Source: Bigelowiella natans CCMP2755
Taxonomy: Eukaryota; Cercozoa; Chlorarachniophyceae
Length of the DNA stretch: 64,000 nucleotides
Reading direction: 5' to 3'
Assembly (NCBI GenBank): GCA_000320545.1
Contig: ADNK01000875.1
Location: 1 to 64,000 of the forward strand
Below the pieces are notes generated by a model that did not search any database, was not told the DNA's origin, and worked only from the letters and a program-made list of their open reading frames with translations. The stretch's first letter is position 1. Every line of letters starts with the position of its first letter. Shown here piece by piece: positions 46,958 to 58,798 of this stretch. Position numbers and translations under genes: made by a program.

Positions 46958-49899
46958 GTATGTGTGTGTGTGTGTGTGTGTGTAAACATATGATATTTTA
47001 TGCATAAAACATTGACGTTCTGTGCCGATGTAGGTGGGGCATCCAACCTCGATGAGCTGAATCAGCGGTTGAGGAAGGTGATGATTCGCAGGCTCAAGAT
47101 GAAAGTGCTTACGCAACTGCCAGAGAAGCGCCGCCAGCGAGTACATTTCGAACTCCCAGAAAGTCAGATTAAGGAGCTGAAAGCACAGCTCAAAGATCTT
47201 TACAAACTCTGCCGCGACATACCCGAAGGGAAATCACCATGGGAGTGCAAGGGCGAGGTCAACTCAATGGTCACAAAGCTCTACAATCAATCGGGAATGG
47301 CCAAAATACCCGCGACACGAAAATTCGTCGTCGATATGATACGAGGAGGTGCAAAGTTCCTCGTTTTCGCTCATCATTTGGATGTGATCTCTAGCATTGA
47401 AGGCTGTGTAGCTGCTGAGAAAGTAAGGTACATTAAGATAACAGGGGAAACCCCTCCCCACGAACGCCACAGGCAGGTGAAAATGTTCCAAGCAGACGAT
47501 TCTGTGCGAGTGGCAGTGCTAAGCATGACGGCTGCTGGACAGGGCATCACACTCACTGCGGCAACAAGCGTCGTTTTCGCAGAGTTGCATTGGACTCCTG
47601 GTGTGCTGCAACAAGCTGAGGACCGAGCTCATCGAATAGGGCAAAAAAATGCGATTAACGTCCAGTATCTCGTCGCTAAAAACACACTAGATGAAATGCT
47701 ATGGAGAATGCTCAGTAGGAAAGTTTCAGTGATTTCGCAGACACTTGATGGCGAACGAACAACTCTGAAAGCTGGAAATGTAAAAGACACAGAGAATTCA
47801 TGCAGTCAATCTGTATTCTCGGAATGGGTGCGAGAAACTCTTTCGGATGAACTGAATGACACTCAGGATATCCGCTCCTTCTTCAATCCAAAAGGTCGTT
47901 TTTTTGTAAAAAGAAAGCGAAACAGCTCTTCTCCTGGCGCCGGAAAAAAAATGTCAGATTCGAAGTGGAGCTGTCCTAGATGCACGCTTCTTAATGTGGC
48001 CAATCGAATTAGCTGTGCGGCATGTGGTAACAGGAGAGAGGAATGTACTTCCAGCTCTAAGAGCAAAAGCGAAGGAGATGTGCTCCAAAATGAAGAAGGA
48101 CTATCGACCCCATCATCGAAGAAAAAGAAGATGAGAAGAAAGATCACGAACCCTACATTTAAGTTCAGCGTGTCGCGGAACACCGGCCGCGTATACTTGT
48201 ATACCCTTGACGACAAGCCCATGAATCTCAACTTCACAATCGCTGATCTGGAAAGCAGTCATTTTGAGAAACTGCCGCAGTTCCTAGCTAATTCTCCATG
48301 CAACATATCGGAGGCTCGCAGATTTGTAAGTTTTCGCCGTATCTTTGCCTTGTGTAGCTATTAGCCATGCATCCTGATTTTTCTGCACTGTCCTTCTCTT
48401 CCAATCATTGTGTTGTTGTTGTTGTAGGTGAAGTTATGGAGTGAACTTAGAGGGGTAGAAAAGAACCTTTTGTACAATACGCCGTGCCATACGCCGCGGA
48501 TTGATGCTCAGCGACTTAAAATGAAGAGGAAGCTCGACAAGTCAACCACTCCCAACGGTATTGATTTAGTACCGTATCTTTCTCTCCCTCTTTTTCCCTT
48601 CCCCCCGTTAGCATTGACGGCGGTGGCTGTATTGTGAGTATTATTGTTGATAATGCTGAAAGTAGGTCCAAGCACCATTCGCTTCACGCCAAGAGAGAGC
48701 TTCGAAATGAAGTCCAGTTCAAAAGGGTCCTTTTCAAAGCAAGTAGTTTGCAGACCAGGAAATCACGCCAAGTTTACTTACACACAACACTTCTCGGAGG
48801 ATGGAAGGCCAATATGTCTCTATTGTGCAAACCCATTTTATAGGAAAGGTACTCGCAACATATCAATTCAATCAAACTATAAACATATTATTCTGTGATG
48901 AATTTCGTTGATAGGCGCCACTCTGGAAAATGTGATGATAGAACAAATTCCCGGAAATACAGCTAGAAAGAGAAAAAGCTCTGTCGATGTTATCGATAAT
49001 CGCTTCTGCAGTGCTAAATGCGCTAAAGAATATCAGGTACTATTCAAAGCAACCGCAGAATGTGAAAAGTTGATTTCATAATGCTGTCGAAATACGTGGC
49101 CTGTGTCTATGTTTCTGGCAGGTTAGAGTCTGTGGAAATACTGTTCGCCGCCAACTGTTCGAATTGGAGCATGGGCAATGTCAACTCTGCAACTTAGATT
49201 GTCACGTTTTGTATCAACGACTCAAAGTAATGGCTACGACACACAGTGCAGCTGCGACTCCATTTGTAATAATCTAATAAAATTTTCCGCAGGTGCTAAT
49301 GCCTTCACAAAGACGCAAGGAAATTGAACAAAGCCCGTTCAAATATTTGTCGTGGAAACAGAAAGAAAACATAGTTCGAGATCCCCAAGAAGGACAATTG
49401 TGGCAAGCTGATCATATCCATGCTGTTGCTGAGGTGAGCTCCCTGCTTGTATTTGTTTTTGGTATAATTTTCTATCTGGTCGAATGTTCTTTCTTTATAT
49501 TCCCTCGTTGCGAATAACCCTACAGGGTGGTGGAGAATGTGGCATTGAGAACTATCGGTAGGCTTTTTGTTTTCCTTCAGTACATACTGCTGCTGAACAT
49601 CTAACATGATTTGAAAATGTAGAACTCTGTGCACCCCTTGCCACAAGAAAGAGACAAGCAAGCTCAAGCATAGGCTTAAGCTTTCGAGCGGCAGTACCGG
49701 TTCATCCGATATAAGAAGTTTTTTTGGTAAAAAGCGAGAAGGTAGTGATAACTCTACAGCAGTGGTGGCACCGCCAAGAGCTGCGGTCAAACCCAGCAGT
49801 AATAAGGTCGTCAAAGTCGGCCAATTGAGCTGTAAGGACGTAAGCGATGGGACTAATAAGGGTCATAATTCCAGCTCCAAAATAATTGATTTGACATAG
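45936..49899 (+). CDS. ZRANB3: ZRANB3-type annealing helicase with HNH endonuclease
   Basis: Twelve exons close to 974 residues: 45936-46278, 46394-46479, 46556-46655, 46726-46839, 47034-48325, 48428-48557, 48666-48848, 48915-49036, 49122-49226, 49293-49433, 49526-49557 and 49623-49899. Domain order equals human ZRANB3 (1079 residues). SNF2 helicase: ADEMGLGKT near residue 45, DESHYLK, LLTGTPALARPE, FLVFAHHLDV, AEDRAHRIGQ. Then a PCNA-binding-like TQDIRSFF, an NZF zinc finger WSCPRCTLLNVANRISCAAC, a substrate-recognition region FKFSVSRNTGRVYLYT, and a C-terminal HNH nuclease (CQLCNLDCHVLYQRLK, WQADHIHAVAEGGGECG, RTLCTPCHKKET). In animals ZRANB3 remodels stalled forks and binds K63-ubiquitinated PCNA. 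A second SDIRSFFGKK copy sits near the C-terminus. An intron near 46922-46983 is a (TA)n(GT)n tract. Confidence 0.93.
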
Positions 49900-49907
49900 T
49901 ACGATAT

Positions 49908-49985
49908 AAGACGGATGTAATGAAATGTTTAAATTTTTCAATGGTCATCCTAATGTAGCTATGCAAAGCAGCGGCTACAGCGCTC
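49908..49985 (-). repeat. 75-bp convergent-gap element, copy 6
   Basis: It begins AAGACGGATGTAATGAAATG only nine bases after the ZRANB3 stop codon and reads through TTTTTCAATGGTCATCCTAA to TGTAGCTATGCAAAGCAGCGG and CTACAGCGCT. The position implies it is transcribed in the ZRANB3 3' UTR. Confidence 0.85.
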
Positions 49986-50311
49986 AAGTTGTGTCTATTT
50001 GTTTCCAGTGTCACGTGTTGCATGCATGAGAAAGCATTGCAATTTGGTCGGTCATGCCGTTCTTTGCGCGCAGCAGTGCGAGATTGTCTCTAGTGTTCAT
50101 GCACAACCATCTAGACTATGATACAACAGTCTATTGGGCAGGTATCCTAGACGAATCTTGAACACACATGCTAGCATGCAATGTTTGTAATGTCTAGTAC
50201 GATCACATGCCATGCTATTCAGTATGATGTGCGTGTCGTGACGATGATCGAGTGACAGCAAGTTGCATGCATCGTCATGTACGTCAGCCGCCTCTAATCG
50301 CAGCATGACGA

Positions 50312-50430
50312 TGCGAGACGGATGTAATGAAGTTGTTAAATGTCTTCGATTTAATGGTCATCGTATCCTAACAATAATGTATATCGTAGCTGTACAATGT
50401 AGCAATGCGCAGCGGCTACATCGCTTAATT
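50312..50430 (-). repeat. 75-bp convergent-gap element, copy 7 (expanded)
   Basis: GAGACGGATGTAATGAAGTTG, then TTTAATGGTCATCGTATCCTAA, about 30 extra bases, then TGTAGCAATGCGCAGCGGC followed by TACATCGCT. The hairpin arms are conserved. Confidence 0.75.
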
Positions 50431-50912
50431 AAGTTGATATTACATTATTCGCTTGACATTGCCACTGCTGTGACAGCTAGCTGCTAGCGACCGCCGCAGT
50501 CGCTGGCGAGCGCGCACGTCGCATCGTCGCACACACGTCTAGACGTAGCTACGTACGATACGTGCATGCTTCGGCGACGGTACACATCGATCATGCTAGC
50601 ATGCGTGTTCATATTGGTATCGGTACACTTATCACACACACACACACACGCACAATGCTAGCATGCACGCATACACGCGCGTGGCCCGGAATGCCGCTTC
50701 ACTTCAGTGAAGTCGTCAATCGGCAATACAGTCTGAGATCGAACACACAAGACGTCGATCATTCTAGCTAGCAGTGTGCGCATCCATCATCAAATACATA
50801 CATCGCATCACATAGGCACATGCGTGCCCGAGTTCCATCGCTTGCGTACAAAAATGTGTCAACGAACACACACTCACACGCCTCTGGACTCAAGCAAGAA
50901 TGAGAGGGAGAG

Positions 50913-50965
<53 letters not shown>

Positions 50966-51146
50966 ACGAGAAGAGGAGTAGGGGGAAAGGAAAAGGATAC
51001 TGTCGTAGTAGAACTTCGGACAATTTATACGTTTGTAAATCAAAAGTTTGTTTTACTATGTAAGTTAGTAACGTAATAATTTGTGCATCATCTCAGAACA
51101 TGATATGACTGGCACAGTTCTAATGTCCACAATGTAAGTAGCCAAA

Positions 51147-51706
51147 CTACTCCAGGTAAATTCCAAATACCATGCAGACACAAAAAAGCGAATCCTGTAT
51201 AGAACATCCCAAATATGTTTCAACATATTGAATCAACTGAATGAATGAAAATGATACTTACGTTCTTAAACCACCATGAGGCATAGTTATCCTTTTGGTG
51301 ATCCCATAAGCATCTCGACGTAACGTATGCTCCTTGGTCCTTAACTTGACCCATCACCGTCTGTACAATGATTTTGTACCTTGTGTATCCAAATTCTAAA
51401 ATACATCACACAACAATGAGATGTGCGTATCACCTGAAATTGGCATTTATAATCTCGAAAATGTGCAAGTAAATTCTTCTCTCTAATCAAGGAGTGGATA
51501 CCTTTTATCTTATCTTTAACATCCCTGCTTAATTCCACACTCATATCTTTAACTTTCGCATCATCGTAAACCATATCTTTCAGCTTTGAATCCATTACGC
51601 TTTGCACAAGCTGTTTGACTTTGTGAGGCATAAATTTTTCCTCCTTTGAAGGTTCCAACTCATAGGTGGGTTGTGCAAAACCCTCGTCTTCTTCGTCAAA
51701 ATCCAT
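51147..51706 (-). CDS. DYNLT2B: Tctex-type dynein light chain, DYNLT2B (TCTEX1D2)-like
   Basis: Minus-strand exons 51502-51706, 51262-51395 and 51147-51194 close to 128 residues. The start MDFDEEDEGFAQPTYELEPS is followed by KVKQLVQSVMDSKLKD, SRDVKDKIKEFGYTRYKIIV, the strand QGAYVTSRCLWDHQKDNY and the end FKNDSLFCVCMVFGIYLE. The last segment closely resembles the human DYNLT2B ending (NDSLFCVVAAFG). DYNLT2B is a light chain of cytoplasmic dynein 2, the retrograde intraflagellar-transport motor, so the organism should build cilia or flagella. Length matches the family. Confidence 0.88.
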
Positions 51707-52370
51707 TTTGTCTTTGTTCTCTGCACGGATCTACTCTGTTTCACAGAAGAGAGCGCGTCGGGGGGGGGAACTCGGTTTGGATTCCTACGAAGAGTGAAAT
51801 ACCCTGAATATTCTTCCCGCGGCATGACTTTATTCAAGTCGTATCATGTAATTCCTTCACGTTCAGCACCGTTTTTGCAACCTTCTGTTTCCCACAAACC
51901 GGTTTGCACATTGGGTTCAGACCTATATTCTTCAAGATCGCAGTGATTCCCTTCGCATTTCTATGCATAAATTGGCAATATAGTTCATAATGATGATCTT
52001 TATGATCCTTTTTCAGAAATATATTATTTTACGGGATTAGTATCGGACTGGTAATTTCTTCAACTCTGGACCGAATGCATAGGTGTTGTCGCAGTCATAT
52101 ATTCCTCGACAATCTTCGAAGATGTACACAAGCAGTGAGAAAGAATAATATTTCTGGTTGTCGTAATAGATGACTCCTTCATATTTATTGTTATTGTCTC
52201 ATTAAAATGATGTCGTATTGATAAATTAACCGATAACATCATATAGATATGACATTCAGGGAGAGAGCATTGTGCTGAAACTAAACCTCTTCGGCGGCGG
52301 TGGCGCACACCCTCCGTGACTTGATCCTTACTAGTTGACGTCTCGGGGAGCTCCACCAACTGTTATCCAG
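51707..52370. promoter_or_regulatory. Divergent gap, 664 bp
   Basis: It lies between DYNLT2B and DHX8, with a G-run at 51760-51768. No motif or gene was recognised. A TTG in frame at 52335 precedes the DHX8 ATG and is not taken as start. Confidence 0.35.
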
Positions 52371-55300
52371 ATGTCGGGGCTGAAAAAACTGCAGCACCTT
52401 TCATTGGTGCAGAAGGTGTGTGAAGAGCTGGAAAACCACCTCGGTATTAATAATAAGGATCTCGCTGAGTTCATTATACACCTCGCATCGAAAGCAAAAA
52501 ATGGCCAGGATTTTCAGAAGAAGGTTTCTGAGAATGGTGCCGAACTCAAAAGCGCCTTTGCAGAGAGTCTCTACAGGATCATCAGTGTCATGAAGCCAAA
52601 GAGTAACGTCGAATCGGGGAAGAAGAAGGCGAAAAGGGGAATGGATAATGAAAAATATATATCAGATCATAAGAATAAAAAGGCCCATGCATTTCCTGGT
52701 CTCGCAATGCCAAACCGGTCAACAGATCACCTTTTGAAAGAAGACGAACCAGTGAGCAGCCGCGATAATGGCGACCGATATGATTCAAAAAATTACAAAG
52801 ATGAATATGGCCGTGATAAGAATCGTAAAAGCAGGTTTGACAGGGATGATGAAGATGATCGAGGAGGGGGGAAACGCTATCGACGCGGTCGACACGGTGA
52901 TGATTCCCCGCCGAGCAAAAGGAGGCGTCCGAAGTCAAACGTTCCAGAGAAATACGAGATATATGATGGAACCATCTCGAAGGTCATGGACTTTGGTGCG
53001 TTTGTGTCTCTCGATGGGTTTCCCGGTCGGGTTGAAGGTTTGGTCCACGTTTCTGCAATACGGCCAGGAGGGCGTATCATGGATCTCAAGGGTGAGATCA
53101 AACGCGGGCAAAAAGTCAAGGTTAAGGTTCTTTCAATGATAGGCTCCAAAATCTCGCTTTCCATGCGCGATGTAAACCAAAAAACCGGCGAAGATCTCCG
53201 ACCGAACACGAGAAGAAACATGGAAAGAGCCCGTGAGCAAAAGCCAAGGGTTCAACGCAAATTTGAGGATGACCATGTTCGCCCAACCAAGACCCTATCG
53301 GAACAGGAAAGGTGGGAACTTAACCAGCTAATAGCAGCTGGTGCCATCCCAAGATCAGAGGGTGTAATGAGCACCGAAGATTCTGAAGGCAAGAAAGTCA
53401 TGGTGGTAGAAGACGCAGAGGAAGAACTTGAAATTGAGCTGCGCGAGGAAGAACCTTCATTCTTAAGGGGACAAACAGAGCTTTCAACAGATCTTTCCCC
53501 GGTGAAAGTAGTCAAGAATCCTGAGGGGAGTCTTAACCGTGCTGCATTGACTCAAAGCGCCCTGGCGAAGGAGCGTCGAGAGCTTCGTGAGCAACAACGA
53601 ACGCAGATGTTAGATAAAATCCCTCAGGACATCTCAAAGTCATGGGAGGACCCAACAGCAAAAGCTCAAGATAGGCACCTTGCAGCCAGCCTGAGAGATA
53701 TCGGTCAGGGTGTAGGGTATGAGATCCCAGAGTGGAAGCGCGAGACCGTGAATAAGAACCTTTCCTATGGTATCATCACGAATAAGTCCATTAAAGAGCA
53801 GCGGGAAGGGCTGCCGATATATAAGCTACGCAATCAGCTGTTACAAGCTGTTGCTGATAACCAAGTCCTTGTCGTCATTGGAGAAACGGGGTCTGGAAAG
53901 ACAACCCAAATGACGCAGTATCTCGCTGAGGCAGGATATACGTCCAAGGGGAAAATGATTGGTTGCACCCAGCCTCGTCGTGTGGCAGCCATGTCTGTCG
54001 CCAAGCGTGTAGCTGAGGAGTTTGGATGTCGCCTTGGCCAAGAGATTGGTTATTGCATCCGTTTTGAAGATTGCACTGGACCCGAAACACAGATCAAATA
54101 CATGACCGACGGTATGCTTTTAAGGGAGATTCTTGTCAACCAAGATCTGAAGCGCTACTGTTGCATCATGCTGGATGAGGCACACGAGCGCACGATTCAC
54201 ACCGACGTTCTGTTTGGGTTGCTCAAATCACTTGTCAAGCGTAGGAAGGATTTGAAGCTAATCGTTACCTCTGCTACCTTAGATGCTGAGAAGTTCTCCA
54301 ACTACTTCTTCGACTGCCCTATCTTCACCATCCCGGGGCGCACGCACCCTGTCACCATTCTCTACAAGGAAGAGCCAGAGCAAGATTATCTAGATGCAGC
54401 ATTGATCACCGTGATGCAGATCCATTTGTCGCAGCCCGCAGGGGACATTCTCCTCTTCCTCACGGGAAAGGAAGAAATCGATACGGCATGTGAGATTCTA
54501 TACGATCGCATGAAAGCTCTGGGCCCTGATGCCCCTGTGCTGCACGCTCTTCCGGTGTACTCAGCACTGCCTTCGGAACTCCAAACACGAATCTTTGAGC
54601 CTGCTCCGCGAGGGACACGCAAATGTGTCGTTGCTACCAACATTGCAGAGGCCTCGCTTACTATTGACGGCATCTATTACGTCGTAGACCCTGGCTTTTG
54701 CAAACAGAACGTCTACAACCCAAAGCTAGGAATGGATTCCCTGGTCGTCACCCCGATTTCGCAGGCATCAGCAAATCAGCGAAGTGGCCGTGCAGGACGT
54801 ACAGGCCCTGGGAAGTGCTTTCGGCTTTACACAGAGACGGCTTTCAAAAACGAGATGCTCCCATGTAATACCCCGGAGATCCAACGTGCGAATCTTGGGA
54901 ACATTGTCCTAACGTTGAAGGCGATGGGTATCAACGACATGCTTGGCTTTGACTTCATGGACCCCCCTCCAGTACAAACTATGGTAACGGCTCTGGAAAC
55001 GTTGTACACGTTGGGGGCCCTCGACGAGGAAGGCTTGCTTACTCGTCTCGGAAGAAAAATGGCCGAGTTCCCGCTGGAACCATCCCTCTCCAAGATTCTC
55101 ATCACGTCGGCAGATCTTGGTTGCTCCGAAGAAATCCTCTCCATCGTTGGCATGCTCAGCGTCGAGGATATCTTCTACCGACCAAAGGAGAAGCAAGCGC
55201 AGGCTGATATGAAAAAAGCCAAGTTCTTCCAGCCCGAGGGCGATCACCTGACGTTTCTCACCGTGTACCAGAGCTGGGCACACAACAAATTCTCCAACCC

Positions 55301-55778
55301 GTGGTGCTACGAGAACTATCTGCAAGCGAGAGCTCTTCGCCGGGCACAGGACGTGAGAAAGCAGTTAGTGCAGCTCATGGATCGATACCGTCTGCCGATC
55401 GAATCGTGTGGCAAAAACTGGAATCGGTTACGGAAGGCCATCACCAGTGGATACTTCATGAATGCCGCCAAGAAGGATCCGCAAGAAGGCTACAAAACTA
55501 TCGTCGAGGGCCAACCCGTGTACGTGCATCCTGGCTCTGCCCTGTTCAACCGCCAACCTGACTGGCTTATCTACCACCAGCTTGTCCTCACCTCGAAGGA
55601 ATACATGCGCAGTTGCATGACAATTGAGCCCAAGTGGTTGGTGGAGCTAGCACCCAACTTCTACAAGAAATGTGATCCTAACGTGCTCAGTAAGCGTAAG
55701 AGAAGGGAGAAGATTGAACCCCTCTATGATCGATACCATCCTCCAAACGAATGGCGTCTCAGTCGTCGTCGTGGTTAA
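52371..55778 (+). CDS. DHX8: DEAH-box spliceosomal helicase DHX8/Prp22
   Basis: One uninterrupted frame, 1135 residues from the ATG at 52371. The N-terminus [20 protein letters not shown] matches DHX8. It is followed by an Arg/Asp-rich linker, an S1 RNA-binding domain ([20 protein letters not shown] to [10 protein letters not shown]), and the helicase core: [10 protein letters not shown] (Walker A), [55 protein letters not shown]. Then come the HA2 and OB-fold regions. The C-terminus [19 protein letters not shown] is the family ending. DHX8/Prp22 releases spliced mRNA from the spliceosome. It is intronless although neighbours have up to 22 exons. Confidence 0.95.
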   Translation: MSGLKKLQHLSLVQKVCEELENHLGINNKDLAEFIIHLASKAKNGQDFQKKVSENGAELKSAFAESLYRIISVMKPKSNVESGKKKAKRGMDNEKYISDHKNKKAHAFPGLAMPNRSTDHLLKEDEPVSSRDNGDRYDSKNYKDEYGRDKNRKSRFDRDDEDDRGGGKRYRRGRHGDDSPPSKRRRPKSNVPEKYEIYDGTISKVMDFGAFVSLDGFPGRVEGLVHVSAIRPGGRIMDLKGEIKRGQKVKVKVLSMIGSKISLSMRDVNQKTGEDLRPNTRRNMERAREQKPRVQRKFEDDHVRPTKTLSEQERWELNQLIAAGAIPRSEGVMSTEDSEGKKVMVVEDAEEELEIELREEEPSFLRGQTELSTDLSPVKVVKNPEGSLNRAALTQSALAKERRELREQQRTQMLDKIPQDISKSWEDPTAKAQDRHLAASLRDIGQGVGYEIPEWKRETVNKNLSYGIITNKSIKEQREGLPIYKLRNQLLQAVADNQVLVVIGETGSGKTTQMTQYLAEAGYTSKGKMIGCTQPRRVAAMSVAKRVAEEFGCRLGQEIGYCIRFEDCTGPETQIKYMTDGMLLREILVNQDLKRYCCIMLDEAHERTIHTDVLFGLLKSLVKRRKDLKLIVTSATLDAEKFSNYFFDCPIFTIPGRTHPVTILYKEEPEQDYLDAALITVMQIHLSQPAGDILLFLTGKEEIDTACEILYDRMKALGPDAPVLHALPVYSALPSELQTRIFEPAPRGTRKCVVATNIAEASLTIDGIYYVVDPGFCKQNVYNPKLGMDSLVVTPISQASANQRSGRAGRTGPGKCFRLYTETAFKNEMLPCNTPEIQRANLGNIVLTLKAMGINDMLGFDFMDPPPVQTMVTALETLYTLGALDEEGLLTRLGRKMAEFPLEPSLSKILITSADLGCSEEILSIVGMLSVEDIFYRPKEKQAQADMKKAKFFQPEGDHLTFLTVYQSWAHNKFSNPWCYENYLQARALRRAQDVRKQLVQLMDRYRLPIESCGKNWNRLRKAITSGYFMNAAKKDPQEGYKTIVEGQPVYVHPGSALFNRQPDWLIYHQLVLTSKEYMRSCMTIEPKWLVELAPNFYKKCDPNVLSKRKRREKIEPLYDRYHPPNEWRLSRRRG

Positions 55779-57211
55779 GCGCATTATACGCTACGCTACA
55801 CGACAAAATCCGTATGGATGCAACGACTCAAAGGCAGATGAGGAGATATCGTTATCCGCCTACTATCCGTTGTACAATTATTGTAGTTGTTTGTATCTTT
55901 AGTGCAGCGTAGTATCTGAGCTATCAAATGATGTAAAAAAAAATGCATTTTTATTATATAAAGTGACAACAGACATATGTATATTTTCATCTTTATGTCA
56001 AGTGTGCATTGACAAACACAAAAATACATGATCTAGATGATGTATTAATGTAGGCGACGTATGAAAGCGCAGTAGCTTTTGGGCAATAATCTACCATACG
56101 AGCATGCCATCTAGGCATGCTGCAGCTCGGTGTTAACGCTGCTAGTGTCATGACAACGACGGTATCGGTCTCCATGACGTTTACATGTGCGTAGCCATAC
56201 AGGTTACTGTGGCCATTCATCGCAGTGCATTGTTAACATTGATCAGCTAGCTATGAGCACACGCAGTAAAGCAACAAGCGCAATGCAAGAGCCTAGCTAG
56301 CTAGATAGGCTGATCTGAACTCTGAATCAACATGAATCTCACTGATGTGTACCAAAATCGCGCGGTGTTTTGCCCAAGTGCATGTATGGCACAGTTTGCC
56401 ATCTTGCATGCTAGGCCGCCTCCTCATACAATTGATCACAACAAGGTTAAGAGCCTACTATGCATGTTAGCTATGCACAATGCGACATCAGGATTAGAGG
56501 AACTAACGAAACATGCCGCTGTTTAGCACTGACACATGCACTCATGTTGGAGGCAGTTCTTGTAAACTAGAAGCTTCATGTTCAATTCATTGCACAGCTA
56601 CATCAGGATGACCATTGAAAAAATTTAATTCTTCATTGCATCCGTCTCATGTTCAATTCAAAATATTCACACATCATTGCACATAGCTAGATAGATTACA
56701 GTATCTGCGGCACATACACCGCATCTAGACAAGTCGGCAAGTTGCCAAGTGACTGAGTGTTACTTTACTCGTTGCTACCACGCACAAACTAAATCTATAC
56801 ATGCAATTATGTGCATAAAAATAGATGAGAGCCAGATTACTCTCTGCACGATGAATGGTGACGTTTTCATGATCAACATTCTATCTGAGTTATCTAGTTT
56901 TAGGGCCCAGCACAAGTTTGCATCCTCAGCTCTGCGGGTACCGGAACCATCCCCATCCAGACCTAAAAAAAACAGCAAAGAATGTAGCGGATAAATAGCT
57001 GCACAAATTGTTGCGGTTAATCTGCCCCCAGAATTAAGATATATTTGCAAAGCTAGAAGAAGAGTATCAGCCTACTTGTCTCCTCCTCCCTCCCTCGATT
57101 GCTTCTCGATCTGGGCAGTGACAAATGTATCGATAGCGATGCTTCCTGACAACAGATGAAAATAAATATGTTGTGAGGAGACACCGCTTTTCTCCGTCAA
57201 GAGCTGATAGA
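55779..57211. other. Convergent gap with one element copy
   Basis: Non-coding. CTAG/GCATGC-rich from 56030 to 56320 (CCTAGCTAGCTAGATAGG near 56292), with a 75-bp element at 56588-56650. Confidence 0.65.
56588..56650 (+). repeat. 75-bp convergent-gap element, copy 8
   Basis: It reads CATTGCACAGCTACATCAGG, ATGACCATTGAAAAAATTTA, ATTCTTCATTGCATCCGTCTCA. It lacks the upstream hairpin arm. Confidence 0.75.
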
Positions 57212-58683
57212 CTAGTTATTGGCCAGACCTCTTCTTTCTCTGTCCACGCTTTGGAAAAACTGCTGAAACTCTTTCCATTGAGGGATCCGCTTGTATCCAA
57301 AGTACCTGTGTCGTTCGTGTACGAGTGTTTACCATATGTTTTCGATGCAGAAGTATCATTTGCCTATTTATGTGCGTATCAGCTCTAAATCTACAATCTA
57401 TTGCTAGTAATGTTGTTATTGGTTCTGCTGCTGCTCCGCTACTTTCGAATCCCCGGGTCCTTCTTCATAGCGTTGAAGAGTTCCTTCGGTTTTACGCCGC
57501 CTTTTCGGTCCGTGTAAGGCTTGAACATCGTGAAAAAACTGAGAAGAAAAGAACAAAGATAATGGAGAGAGGAACGAGAGAGTAAGACTCACAGTCACCA
57601 AGGAGTTTATTGAGGAGGGGTAAGATTGATTGAGAGGAATAGCAAGAAACCTTGCTATCATATGCTTTAGAGCCGCCGAGAAGGATATGAAGTCTCTAGG
57701 TGTCATAGTTCCTTCCCTCGAGGGCGACGATGCAAACTTGAACATCCCTGCAGAGCAGTAGATAAGGAAGGAATAACACGTGTAATGTGCATAGATCAGC
57801 GGGTAGTAGGCGTTGCAGAAATGCAGATTCAAAAGGAGGGATGCATACGTTTGAATGCGGAGAAATTCAGCGTCTTCTTAAAGCCATAGAACCTGATTTA
57901 AAAATAAAAAGTGTCGGTTTTGAAAAAAAATAGGCGGCAGAGATGTTGGAAAGCCTCCTTTATTACCTCCTAACCCTGGGATCCGAGCGGATCGCATCAA
58001 ATGCCAGTACCCGCTCTACCCGCTTGGTTACAAACGATCCTGGAGTTTTTATATTATTATTATTATTACTATTATTATTATATCATCAATTAACGTCTCC
58101 TCCTCCTCCTCCTCCTCCTCCTCCTCCTCCTCCCTCCTGGATTTAGTTTATTTGGCGCAAAGCAACCCACCTTCCCACACTAGAGCTCTGCGGAAGAGGG
58201 AGAAGATCCTGGCCTCCTCTCTAGCGTACACTTTACGATGGAGAATCCGAAAGATTTGCAAAACCTAATATCCAAGCCGTACATGCAATGTCAGCTGCAA
58301 TGATGTAAGAAGAAGAAGAAGAAGAAGAACGGGAAGAAGCACATTTTGTAAACACAGTGACACACATTACCATCATCAATTTGGGTTCGAAGGAATCCTT
58401 CTTCCTGCGTAGGATTGTAGAAAGTGATAAGATAAAAGGACAGCACGAGGACGGGGGGGGCATCGTAACTAATTGATCAACTATTGCCATGAATAAAATC
58501 TAGTCAGACGGCAAATCTCACATTCATTCCTTAATACAGGGAAGGACTTTGTGTATGGGTACACCACCTGGCCTCAAGCTTCCACGTTCCTTTCTTGGCG
58601 ATGTGCTCCCAGCCGCAGATATGAAGAATACTATTCACAAACGCCGTCCGTGGTGGGTCTGGAAACATCGAACCGATACCCAT
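57212..58683 (-). CDS. Degenerate EF-hand-like protein
   Basis: Eight minus-strand exons close to 207 residues: 58568-58683, 58371-58404, 58171-58264, 57975-58039, 57849-57876, 57651-57747, 57443-57538 and 57212-57305. The start is MGIGSMFPDPPRTAF. Basic helices (QIFRILHRKVYAREEARIF, TKRVERVLAFDAIRSDPR) precede two helix-loop-helix units resembling EF-hands: MFKFASSPSREGTMTPRDF and MFKPYTDRKGGVKPKELF. Both keep the central Gly and hydrophobic position, but most Ca-coordinating acidic residues are missing. The end is RIPQWKEFQQFFQSVDRER. No exact family was assigned. It lies 115 bp downstream of the myosin, head to tail. Confidence 0.6.
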
Positions 58684-58798
58684 TAGATCACGCTTGTTTG
58701 CATACACCACCACCAATCACACCAATGCAGATCTAAATCGAAGTGTTATCGAAGCTGGGAAAATTGCTAAATTCCTCTCTTACGATAACAAAGCTATA

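Larger units (their letters stand above)
49900..51146. other. Convergent gap with two element copies
   Basis: Non-coding, with two reverse-oriented 75-bp elements (49908-49985 and 50312-50430), dense TGCTAGCATGCA palindromes (about 50168, 50594, 50657), and a (GA)n tract at 50911-50958. Confidence 0.7.

Noticed and set aside
57443-57455. TTCGAATCC resembling a tRNA T-loop
   Set aside because: It lies in an exon of the EF-hand-like gene; no acceptor or anticodon stem can be drawn.
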